NCBI GenBank assembly: GCA_910576875.1
Contig: CAJTKI010000022.1
Location: 2,542 to 21,963 of the forward strand
Source: an uncultured Christensenella sp.
GTDB taxonomy: Bacteria > Bacillota > Clostridia > Christensenellales > UBA3700
Length of the DNA: 19,422 bases
Direction of reading: 5' to 3'
The stretch's first letter is position 1. Every line of letters begins with the position of its first letter. A model generated the notes under the pieces. The model saw only the letters and a list, made by a program, of their open reading frames with translations. It ran no database searches and was not told the origin of the DNA. A program made the translations under genes and the position numbers. Shown here piece after piece: positions 7,801-13,946 of the stretch.

Positions 7801-8170
7801 CCGCAGGCCATACATAACGGAAGGTCTGCGTACCTGCCGCATACGTGTCGACCGTAAAATTCTGCGTCAATTTCACGCCGTCGTACTGACTCACCTGGCT
7901 GGTCAGATACGTAACGATGTCGTTGTACGACGAGACCGGTTTAAGATTCTCGGTCGGAGCATAGTCCGCGGCGACATTGCCGTTATAGCCGACAGCGGTA
8001 CTGGGACGATAATCCCCCGTACCTGCCGCCGTCGTAATCGGACCGGCGCCCGAACCGTCCGACAGGCGGTCGCCTCCGAGTGTGACGCCCAAAGCGATCG
8101 AAACGCCCAGCGCTACGATAAGCAGCGCCGCTACGGCTACGATCAGACGTCTGTTGGTTAACTGATTCAT
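1868..8170 (-). CDS. Giant membrane-tethered surface protein with beta-helix head and MBG/Ig-like shaft
   Basis: This is 2100 residues. The ATG at 8168-8170 lies 7 nt after a perfect AGGAGG (8178-8183). Residues 9-31 are a signal or signal-anchor helix. Residues 80-400 form a Gly-rich beta-helix-like region: FDGCGYTI at 127-134, then GLUG-like turns (MAGLFRENEGTIRN, GGVVGINRQN, GGVAAQTAGTIRN, GGICGLNSGN). Residues 850-1300 and 1530-1907 contain repeated MBG/YDG-like Ig modules, each opening with an 'I..K.v....' strand and a 'Y.G.' turn (near 945, 1054, 1159, 1706, 1808). Residues 1907-1994 resemble a fibronectin III fold, 1995-2070 are helical, and 2072-2094 are a transmembrane helix ending in RRRVLR. 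There is no LPXTG motif. It probably extends from the cell surface as an adhesin-like stalk; no ligand or enzyme activity can be read from the sequence. Codon 4 is TTA, otherwise almost absent. Confidence 0.95.
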   Translation of the reverse strand: MNQLTNRRLIVAVAALLIVALGVSIALGVTLGGDRLSDGSGAGPITTAAGTGDYRPSTAVGYNGNVAADYAPTENLKPVSSYNDIVTYLTSQVSQYDGVKLTQNFTVDTYAAGTQTFRYVWPAGKIFDGCGYTITTKLFSNQLMKYLEEEDQNGSGDGRRAAATGKESANLPFGRTTMYMAGLFRENEGTIRNVNIKMSSTDGGNQTYHFYNAYSGDTSITDAPTSATEADGGRYYWSQRGYGIGGVVGINRQNAVIENISVDYSYAECGSYFLAKETKIKESGSTGYQNSWGYEHVLFGGVAAQTAGTIRNSSVNWDTDVSVFSRGSREGNSIHSKGGVPRAYAGGFAATVGSGGVIECVTLTGSGSLYAAAANGACSAYVGLTNAKHYRDYFGIAGGICGLNSGNGNLGDTGYGSDGKSGIVRNVLSAWTGNVSGTSGGRFTTGTSEFSNDRGLWNSAPRTNGDGAYNLGNYAYWTRNNDNGNIHNLRKDSTISAHLGVKGNANVFDTKYEVYKAVSYQSGSWGSHDNLNPSAFVGWNGTVLFGAQGNIVDNGLGQRTCSDVYYVNRELSPLNVHGKTNRYMAALMTFGLGDGGGAEVQCERLDAISPNWTVLTSSVDDDALVEYGWKTNSSGVAVPTMIYKVKNTARANAMLWSAKRSLNNGAAVEVSGYTAIDGITDIDQLRDNVEIEALTSSYDVAASIGQSKVTFATGQAMYYDSSKATYSNDGATENALTGTTIPAKQFNNSPVAVLFMPMGTDANNLGATNIRVAESMTYQFGQQVLTRNDTKGVRTYSIYFAATIDGNRNDAIAYCDNDLRRVCYTKDDVSSPNRSQPVMFQQTIDPCQVTVSGLKVTDGTALDELVYRGSNGYPFQATLTLFQSYNLPTTVVLAYETAAGVAMTNVPANAGAYVVKPVAITGSVGADGKSPNFIVADDSETVSYTIQQKALTGKVQQYNTEFTYNGQLQYPAFNDHAVYPNQVGQLAVWFDGIVSSDTGVIVKYSPVVTDGFAIDMGIDAASYEISYGLSGLHRNNYKLLDSDGTEVTEVKTTYRINKRSFEIRVTEGMRSQVYTGKDIYLKDVVIWELEDADADSNRGVLEQDKESVGKSVMLSTENGATKVVNAGTYSIWYQYQTTTSNYQPIQRAQVSGENSKLVIIPRKVRVQPQITGDGDGHHFKYNGEGRFNLTGMSFTGQMGDAPLDADYGVVSLDSPFFFESIIATYTNVDDETETFSNPLNNMDRNNLPAHVGTYKIKLECVDTNYLISLDRVDVEGAQAFASVELSDQLVIEKYEMVLNAPQFVREFRRLNKVWIGEWSYPFDVADAKGIYDAGSDNVNYEAQYYSLANELSVTPAAGLAWAAKDGDVKATLWSSSDGQVRPSDPRPEVRLIFESKTIERDYDITYQGVNVEDNKMYMDIVQRMVSDAVGIEYMTFNEETERYESTYNGNSYVPQHTARRAPELVGFLDPDFSVRSFHPDSRENEELAFLKWAGTYIITLTFKDGNPWKDCLTFGDHNGNPVDRLEYEAEIYPVDVYVDFQMADTTYGDTVTWGRVGSDGESVTTLGHYFYTINQETGAKEFFDIKATWPVDIPNQSTPDGTTGWGHDVLHTHAIIDGVEYCRLGGCSYLADGHMDPIAGTDNATFSSSVKFNAGEHTVALKLISERNSGLNLSGYNDKRHWQEAHIVPSYNLMTEGSDVLLPSTWKIEPKKVDTKVTATADSFVFDGRQIVRVRDGEAMGHNIILVDIGDIPVEELDPVLKFTKQLDSGELIDVDTAIEAGFYYVTVTFAANPNYAPAGEDAKVLIHINQAEVSLAVDTPQSREYNGEALEVGYRVTGAGLVPGYDPKVQVLYRVRSDNDITAMDGVPVDASLPGESYFALVRLAQDGNYKLADGKYDVLSDIYTIAKARRVVQIEDFTIENHYNRISVIFNNQDYCDIEIGLDSDTNLQVYDYNTVTGLQAQTSYALYICVPESRNYYASDVLSTRVVTGYDPGQLNKLLAEYGVTLTLDKLQDFRVVMAEYAKVSTADLAEVDQVAYNNLRGQYDALTAEVGSVISGAQSIAAKSAHKAIAGAVAAAAAVTALAGLTFVGLRRRVLR
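2450..3055 (-). repeat. Two tandem MBG-like Ig modules in the membrane-proximal shaft
   Basis: Residues 1706-1810 (starting IEPKKVDTKVTATADSFVFDG) and 1808-1907 (starting INQAEVSLAVDTPQSREYNG) have the usual MBG layout: a linking strand with K or Q, a Y/F-x-G turn, then a 'AG.Y.V.V.......Y' closing strand. Sequence identity between copies is low, so these are domain repeats and not DNA repeats. Confidence 0.6.
4691..5338 (-). repeat. Two tandem MBG-like Ig modules in the mid-shaft
   Basis: Residues 945-1056 (IQQKALTG ... FTYNGQLQYP) and 1054-1160 (INKRSFEIRV ... VYTGKDI ... NAGTYSIWYQY) follow the MBG pattern of linker strand, Y-x-G turn and 'AGTY' closing strand. A further module starts at residue 1159 (IIPRKVRVQPQI) and is more divergent. 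The family call rests on motif layout only. Confidence 0.6.
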
Positions 8171-8203
8171 ACCTTCTCCTCCTCACTTGCGTGACTTATA
8201 CGG

Positions 8204-8222
8204 TCGGGATGCTCGATCCCGA
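8204..8222 (-). other. 7-bp stem-loop upstream of the 2100-residue gene
   Basis: TCGGGAT (8204-8210) pairs with ATCCCGA (8216-8222) around a 5-nt loop. It is the second of two hairpins in the 100-bp gap and ends about 20 nt before the AGGAGG ribosome site, where it could affect initiation or shield a processed 5' end. Confidence 0.45.
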
Positions 8223-8236
8223 ATCATTCGTTGGAT

Positions 8237-8261
8237 CCGCGCCGTCTCTCAAACGGCGCGG
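8237..8261 (-). other. 9-bp G+C-rich stem-loop after the 1885-residue gene
   Basis: CCGCGCCGT (8237-8245) is the exact reverse complement of 8253-8261, with a 7-nt loop. It lies 9 nt after the stop codon at 8271-8273. No T-tract follows on the minus strand, so a classical terminator is unlikely; partial termination or protection of the upstream mRNA is more plausible. Confidence 0.6.
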
Positions 8262-8270
8262 GATTGCCGT

Positions 8271-11200
8271 TTACTCCGCCGATACGACGGGAGCTTTTTT
8301 CTTGCGCTTAACCACGACGATCGCAACGACTGCCGCAACGATCGCGACCAATGCGACGATACCGACGACCAGTCCGACGATCAATCCGACGTTTACGCTG
8401 CTTGCGACGGTCAACGTATACGTGACTTCAGTCATATAGTTCGCGTTGTCGGGCGTCAGGCGTACGGTATACGTGCCGGCGTCGAGTTTGCCGTCCTTCA
8501 ACAGCACTTGATTGCCGTCCGCGTCGAAGAAGAAGAGTTTGCACGCGACTTCCCCTTCCAATCCTTGGAACGACGCTTTGAGCGATCTCAGATCGGTGTC
8601 GCTCGTGATGTTGGTCAAATCGATCTCGTCGGAACGCAGATCTCCGCCCTCGGCGAGCGTCGCCGCATCGACCCGCAACGCGGTGATGCGCACCGCAACG
8701 TCGATCGTGTAGTTGTCGTAGTTGGGCGCGGAGAGTACGACTTTGGTGTCGTAGACGCCGGCGTCTTTGTATCCGCTCAGCTTACCGCTCGCAACCGTAA
8801 CCGGAACGCCTTCGTACGAATATCCGGTCGCCTCGTCATACGTCAGACCGTTGAGCGTGACGCCGTGTTCCTTACCGTCGTACTGACCGACGTACGCCGT
8901 CGCGGTAATGCCGCTCATCTTGAGACGGTTGATCGTCAGCGTGGCGCTCTTGGAATAAGTCTGATAGTTCGGAATCTCGATCCGCACGCCGTACGCGTAC
9001 GTGCCTGCCGCCGTTGCCGTAAAAGGCGTATCCGACGTCTGCGTACCGTAGGTGTACGTGATCTTCAAGCCCGGCTCGTTCTCGTAGAAACCGAGTTTGA
9101 GATCCAGCTTGTGCGCCTCGCCGTCATAATCGCATTGCGCGTTGTCGAACACGATGCCGCTGATCGGCGCCGGCGTAATCGCCAGCTCCATCTGATATTC
9201 CGCAGCCGCATAGTGGTCGTCGCCTTTGAATACCAAGCGGTATTTATACGTGTCCTGCGTACCGAAACGGTTGTACTTGACGTTGCTGAACCAACCTTTC
9301 TGCGTTTCTTCGTCCAACGCGTACCACTTGCCGTCTTCGTCCTGATACTCGTATTGGACGTCGCCGCGCTCCAGGATCGCCGCGCCGACGGCGATCGCAT
9401 TGTCTTCGTAAGACGCATTCCACATCGTCGCGTTGCCTGCAACCAGATCGTACGTCTTGGCATTGCGGTCGTACACATGCGTGACCGTATCCGCGCTGAA
9501 CGAAACCTGCGCTTTATCCACGATCAACAGCGCTTCGTACTTCTCGGGATACGCGTCCGTCTCCAAATTCGGCTCGAAAACGATCTCGACTTTGTAGTAG
9601 CCTACTTCGGTCGGGTCTTCAGCGATATCGGATGCGGAACCGATCATTTTGCCCGTTTCGGGATCGTACTTGGCATCCGAACGGTAACGATAGTAACGCA
9701 ACGTCAGCGTGCCTTGTCCGGCATGCAACAGACCGTTGTCGTCCAGATTGACGTCATAAGAGACGGCGTTGCCTTCGCGATAAGCATGCGTCTGCGGCGC
9801 CGTATCGATCGCAAGGAATCCGCGGAAAATCACCAATTCCCATACTTCGGTAAACGAGCGCACGGTGTAGTTGGGATCTCCGGTGGACAGCGTCGCATAG
9901 TACGTGCCCGGATTGACGATGCCGTTGCCGACATGCTGATCGGTCAACGCTTCGTCATAATAGTACGACACGGTCATATCCTTGACGACGTTGGCAACGA
10001 CGTCGCGATACGTCGCGCTCATCGTGTGCGACTTGCCGTCGTACTGGAAGCTGAAATCTCCGTTGAGCTGCCCGTCGGTATACACCGTCGGCGCAACCGC
10101 ATAGGGCGTGACCGTAATCATCGCAGGCTCGACGGTAAACCGGACATTGCGGTCATAAGACGCGCTTGCCGTAATTTCGTACGGCGTCTGGCTCACGGCG
10201 CCTACCGCGCCGACCAATGCGCCGTCGAGCGTAAACTCGACCGCATGGAAGTCGTCCGGCGTCAGCCGCAACGTACGCGGCAAACGCGTGGAATACACGA
10301 TCGATCCGCTCGTCTCGTCGTTGTTGTACGTATAACCGTTCACTTGCAACGTGCTCATCAGACGCGCCAGCTTTTCGGTGCGCTCATATTGCTTGATCGT
10401 AACGGGCACGCTGAGCGTGTTGGTCTGTTCGCTCACCCAGGCGTCTTCGAAGACGATGCGATAACGCTCGTCGTAGTTGCGCCCTTCATAATCGGTCTTG
10501 CCTTTGAGCGTAATATTGAGCGTGACGACTTCGTTGACGTAATCGCCGTTGTCGTTGGCTTGCGAATCGCTGTATTGCGCAATCAAATCGATCGCTTCGA
10601 AATTGACCGCGACGGCATGCGTCGCCGCATAGCGGCTGTACACGATGCGCATACCGCTGTCGTAGATTTCGGTATACTGACTGTTTACGCCGCTGCCGGT
10701 ACCGGTGTAGATGCCCAAAGGCATCGCGTCGAAATTGTAATCTGTCGTCGAATCGTATACCTTGGACAACGCTTCGCACAGCGAGCTTTCGTCCAGGTCC
10801 TGGAACAAACGGTTGCCGACGGTCAGATTGTTGCGCGACATATAGAGCGTCGCCGTCAACAGACGCACATCCCATTTGCCGTCGTTGTCGTAATCGCCGT
10901 ACACCTGTCCGGTTTCCTCGCCCAGACTGTTCTTGATATAGACGTCGTCATAAAGCGCATGTCCGTCCATACCCAACGCCGTGTTGCGCAGACGCATATA
11001 CAGATATCCGGAGAAGTTCCAGTCCACCTGCACGCCCAAGTCGCCGCGATACAGTTCATCGAACTCGGCGATCGTCGTCCATTCCAACGACGGCAATTGC
11101 GCCAATCCGAGCATGGGTTTGTCCCCGCTGCTCATCGCGTATTGGATTTCCCATCCGCTCTTGCCGACAACCAAATCGCCGTGCAAAGATACCAGATCGA

Positions 11201-13928
11201 TGACATAGCGCTCTTTGGACGATCTGTCTTCGTAGAGTCTGTCCGCATAGTCGTTGTTCGTACAATTAAAGGTCGGAGCGACTTTGTCGATACGGATAAT
11301 GTATTCGGCGGTTTTGGTCAATCCCACGAGGTCTTCAAACGTCACCGAGAAATCGGCAGTCGTTCTCGAACCGTTCAGATTGACGATATACTTGCCGTCC
11401 ATATAGTTCATCGGCAAGTCGCCGGAGTTGCTGTAATTGCGCACGCCGCTGACGTCGTCGATCGTAAACTCCGCGCGAATGTCGTTTTTCCACCAATACT
11501 CGTTCAGATCGGACTCGGAGACTTCGATCTGATCTCGATTCGCGTTTTCGTAGAAGAAGCGCGCGTTGATTTTGGGCGCGTCGTTGTCAACCTTGACATT
11601 GATCGCGTCGCTCATTGCGATCATCGTAGGCTTCTTGTCTACGATCTTGTACGCGACAAACATATAGTCCGCGCCGTCGGCGCCGGTCGATCCTTTGTCG
11701 TGCTTGTACTCCGCATAGGCTTGCGCGGCTGGTTTGTAGATCGGATCGGACTCCATGCCGTTGTAGACGTACGTAAAGTAGTCGAACAACTCGTTGGAAG
11801 TCGAACCGGGCACTTGAATTTCGACGCGGAAGTTCAGATCTTTGACAAATCCGTTCGTCGAGTCGGTGCCGCGCGTATAATCCACCGACAGCGTGCATGC
11901 CTCGACGATCTGGATCGGCGACAAGCTCTCCGCGTTGGATTTTTTGGCGGCGACGCGACGCGTCGCATCATAATAGCCGTAGACTTCGTATCCCGCGCCG
12001 ACCGTGACGCGTTTGCTGACCTCGTATTTATACGTGCCCGGCAAAGCCGTCTGCGAACGGTTGCTCTTATTGCCGACTTCTACCCAGCCGTTGTCCGTAC
12101 TGCGCGACCAAGTGCCGTCGTACGCGTCTTCCGACTTAATAGAGTTCAGCGTCGTGGTCATCGCGCCGTTTTCACCGATCAAAGAGAAATTCGGATTGTT
12201 GAGCGCCGTACCGTCATAAGCTTTGGAGCTCGATCCGTTGATCGTGACCGAATAGCCCGCAATGTAACCGAACATATATTGCAACGACTTGGGCGTGCTC
12301 AAATCCACGGACGCGCGATAACGCGAGTACATGCTGTTGACTTCGAGCTGCTGCGCGCCGTTGCCGGAATCGATACCCCAGAAAATATAACCGTAATCGC
12401 GTCCCAGCGTCGTGTTGCTCTCAAACGGCGCCTGCATATTGCATTCCGCCGTCGCCGCAAAGATATTGAGCGCGGAGCCGGAATATTTGCTTGCAAAGCG
12501 TACGCCCAACGTGCCGTTGACGTCCGCGACGGTCAATGTGGACCACAGTTTGGATCCGTCGACGATCGCCATGATGCCTTCGGCGTCCAAAGAATTGTGC
12601 GCATATTCGTACAGGAACGCAAAATTGCGAATCTGTTGCTCGGGAGTGGTATCCAAGCTTTCGCCGTTGGTCACGCGTCCCATCGGCAAATTTTCGACCA
12701 ACGTGCCGTCAGGCACCGTGGTACGCCAGTTGAAGTGTACCTGTCCGTGCCATCCGACGATCATGCCGACGATCGTATCGCTTTTGACGCTCATGATTTG
12801 CGCCCGCAACAAGTCGTCTGCGCCGACCGAACCGCCGATGACCGAGCCGGCGCTGCCGGAACGGTTCTCGTCCTTGCTGGCTTCGCCCGCCAACGCATAG
12901 ATATGACATCCGTCGCCGCTGAGCACCGAGCAGTTGAACAGTTTGCATCCCTTTTCGCCGCTGCCGGTCACGTTGCCCGCGATACCGCCGACAACCGCCA
13001 TAACCGCACGATCGGCAGTCACATTGTGACGGTTGCCTTGCGCCACGCCTGCCAAAACCGTTGCGTCCGCCTGATAGAACGTACTGTTGGACACGACCGA
13101 GTCGGGATACATCGCGCCCGCAAAGCCGCCCGCAAAGACCGTATTGTAGTCCAGTCTGCCGTGATTGGCGAACGTAAAACACCCCTCTTTAACGGCGTAG
13201 AACGTGTTCTTCATATCCAAATAGCAGTTGTCGATCGTACCGGAATTGATGCCCGTAACGATACCGAACGTCGCCGCGGAGATCGCCGTATGCGGCGAAT
13301 ACACGCTGCCGCGCTGGTAGTTGCTGCCCGATCCGTTCCAGTCCTGACCGTTGTAGTTGTGGTCGGAAGTAAAGACAAAGCGTGTATTGCAGATCGTGCC
13401 TTCGTTGAATCCGACGAACACGCCGCCGTACATCGGACGCAACCATCCGCCCCAGTACGTAAAATAGTCGTTCTCCGGCGCTTCCACGCCTTCGAATCTA
13501 CCCGCCGTAGACGACAGATTGATCGTATAGCCGTTGCCGTCGAAGACGACGTTCTGTTGCAGATGCGTCGTACGCAGCGTCACCTGGGGCAACGTCACGT
13601 CGGACATCAACAAAATGACTTTTTGCGGATTGGCGGGCGTCTGGGACGTGCTGTCGCCGATCTCCGCCAACAACGAATTTTCGTTGCTGACCGTGACGAC
13701 GTCCGCGCCCGGATATTCCGCCTTGACCTGATCGACGCTGCGGTGTCCGCCGTCGACGTTGCCGTCGTTGCTGAAACTCTTGCCGCTGTACGCCGTCGGA
13801 CGGATCTGCGCGCCGGGCGTTTGGTCCGGACGAGCCGGTCCCAACGCTCCGAGCAGGATTGCCGCGACGAGCAGTACTGCGACCGCCGCCGTGACCCCGA
13901 TAGTCAGAATGGTTTTCTTCTTCGTCAT
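8271..13928 (-). CDS. Giant membrane-tethered surface protein, paralogue of the downstream 2100-residue protein
   Basis: This is 1885 residues. The ATG at 13926-13928 is preceded by GGGAG 8 nt upstream. KKK plus a hydrophobic stretch (residues 6-29) gives a signal or signal-anchor. Residues 100-400 are a Gly-rich beta-helix-like region with FDGNGYTI at 129-136 and GLUG-like turns (GGVFVGFNEGTICN, FGIVTGINSGTIDN, VVGGIAGN). Residues 560-660 hold an Ig-like module (KAYDGTALNNPNF). Two Ig-like modules around 780-890 are bounded by VDNDAPKI and IDKVAPTF. Residues 1012-1020 (DYDNDGKWD) fit a calcium-binding loop. Residues 1267-1842 are about six MBG-like modules. Residues 1847-1873 are a transmembrane helix followed by KRKKK; there is no sortase motif. 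It begins 18 bp after the stop of the upstream giant gene, so the two are tightly coupled. Its role is probably an adhesin-like stalk; ligand unknown. Confidence 0.95.
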   Translation of the reverse strand: MTKKKTILTIGVTAAVAVLLVAAILLGALGPARPDQTPGAQIRPTAYSGKSFSNDGNVDGGHRSVDQVKAEYPGADVVTVSNENSLLAEIGDSTSQTPANPQKVILLMSDVTLPQVTLRTTHLQQNVVFDGNGYTINLSSTAGRFEGVEAPENDYFTYWGGWLRPMYGGVFVGFNEGTICNTRFVFTSDHNYNGQDWNGSGSNYQRGSVYSPHTAISAATFGIVTGINSGTIDNCYLDMKNTFYAVKEGCFTFANHGRLDYNTVFAGGFAGAMYPDSVVSNSTFYQADATVLAGVAQGNRHNVTADRAVMAVVGGIAGNVTGSGEKGCKLFNCSVLSGDGCHIYALAGEASKDENRSGSAGSVIGGSVGADDLLRAQIMSVKSDTIVGMIVGWHGQVHFNWRTTVPDGTLVENLPMGRVTNGESLDTTPEQQIRNFAFLYEYAHNSLDAEGIMAIVDGSKLWSTLTVADVNGTLGVRFASKYSGSALNIFAATAECNMQAPFESNTTLGRDYGYIFWGIDSGNGAQQLEVNSMYSRYRASVDLSTPKSLQYMFGYIAGYSVTINGSSSKAYDGTALNNPNFSLIGENGAMTTTLNSIKSEDAYDGTWSRSTDNGWVEVGNKSNRSQTALPGTYKYEVSKRVTVGAGYEVYGYYDATRRVAAKKSNAESLSPIQIVEACTLSVDYTRGTDSTNGFVKDLNFRVEIQVPGSTSNELFDYFTYVYNGMESDPIYKPAAQAYAEYKHDKGSTGADGADYMFVAYKIVDKKPTMIAMSDAINVKVDNDAPKINARFFYENANRDQIEVSESDLNEYWWKNDIRAEFTIDDVSGVRNYSNSGDLPMNYMDGKYIVNLNGSRTTADFSVTFEDLVGLTKTAEYIIRIDKVAPTFNCTNNDYADRLYEDRSSKERYVIDLVSLHGDLVVGKSGWEIQYAMSSGDKPMLGLAQLPSLEWTTIAEFDELYRGDLGVQVDWNFSGYLYMRLRNTALGMDGHALYDDVYIKNSLGEETGQVYGDYDNDGKWDVRLLTATLYMSRNNLTVGNRLFQDLDESSLCEALSKVYDSTTDYNFDAMPLGIYTGTGSGVNSQYTEIYDSGMRIVYSRYAATHAVAVNFEAIDLIAQYSDSQANDNGDYVNEVVTLNITLKGKTDYEGRNYDERYRIVFEDAWVSEQTNTLSVPVTIKQYERTEKLARLMSTLQVNGYTYNNDETSGSIVYSTRLPRTLRLTPDDFHAVEFTLDGALVGAVGAVSQTPYEITASASYDRNVRFTVEPAMITVTPYAVAPTVYTDGQLNGDFSFQYDGKSHTMSATYRDVVANVVKDMTVSYYYDEALTDQHVGNGIVNPGTYYATLSTGDPNYTVRSFTEVWELVIFRGFLAIDTAPQTHAYREGNAVSYDVNLDDNGLLHAGQGTLTLRYYRYRSDAKYDPETGKMIGSASDIAEDPTEVGYYKVEIVFEPNLETDAYPEKYEALLIVDKAQVSFSADTVTHVYDRNAKTYDLVAGNATMWNASYEDNAIAVGAAILERGDVQYEYQDEDGKWYALDEETQKGWFSNVKYNRFGTQDTYKYRLVFKGDDHYAAAEYQMELAITPAPISGIVFDNAQCDYDGEAHKLDLKLGFYENEPGLKITYTYGTQTSDTPFTATAAGTYAYGVRIEIPNYQTYSKSATLTINRLKMSGITATAYVGQYDGKEHGVTLNGLTYDEATGYSYEGVPVTVASGKLSGYKDAGVYDTKVVLSAPNYDNYTIDVAVRITALRVDAATLAEGGDLRSDEIDLTNITSDTDLRSLKASFQGLEGEVACKLFFFDADGNQVLLKDGKLDAGTYTVRLTPDNANYMTEVTYTLTVASSVNVGLIVGLVVGIVALVAIVAAVVAIVVVKRKKKAPVVSAE
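8403..10130 (-). repeat. Array of about six MBG/Ig-like modules
   Basis: Residues 1267-1842 divide at linking strands near 1267 (EPAMITVTPYAV), 1367 (IFRGFLAIDTAP), 1470 (VDKAQVSFSADTV), 1586 (PAPISGIVFDNA), 1668 (RLKMSGITATAY) and 1750 (ALRVDAATLAEG). Most copies contain a Y-D-G or Y-D-R turn and a 'G.Y...V....NY' closing strand, which is the MBG signature. They probably form the membrane-proximal shaft. Confidence 0.65.
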
Positions 13929-13946
13929 AATCTTCTCTCCCGTCCC

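Noticed and set aside
1961..8161. Plus-strand open frame of 2066 codons
   Set aside because: Same antisense, codon-aligned shadow of the 2100-residue surface protein; its composition is the expected mirror of the sense codons.
8195..8200. TATAAG as a -10 box for the 2100-residue gene
   Set aside because: No acceptable -35 hexamer lies 16-18 bp upstream, and the hairpins occupy that region. The gene is better explained as part of the operon.
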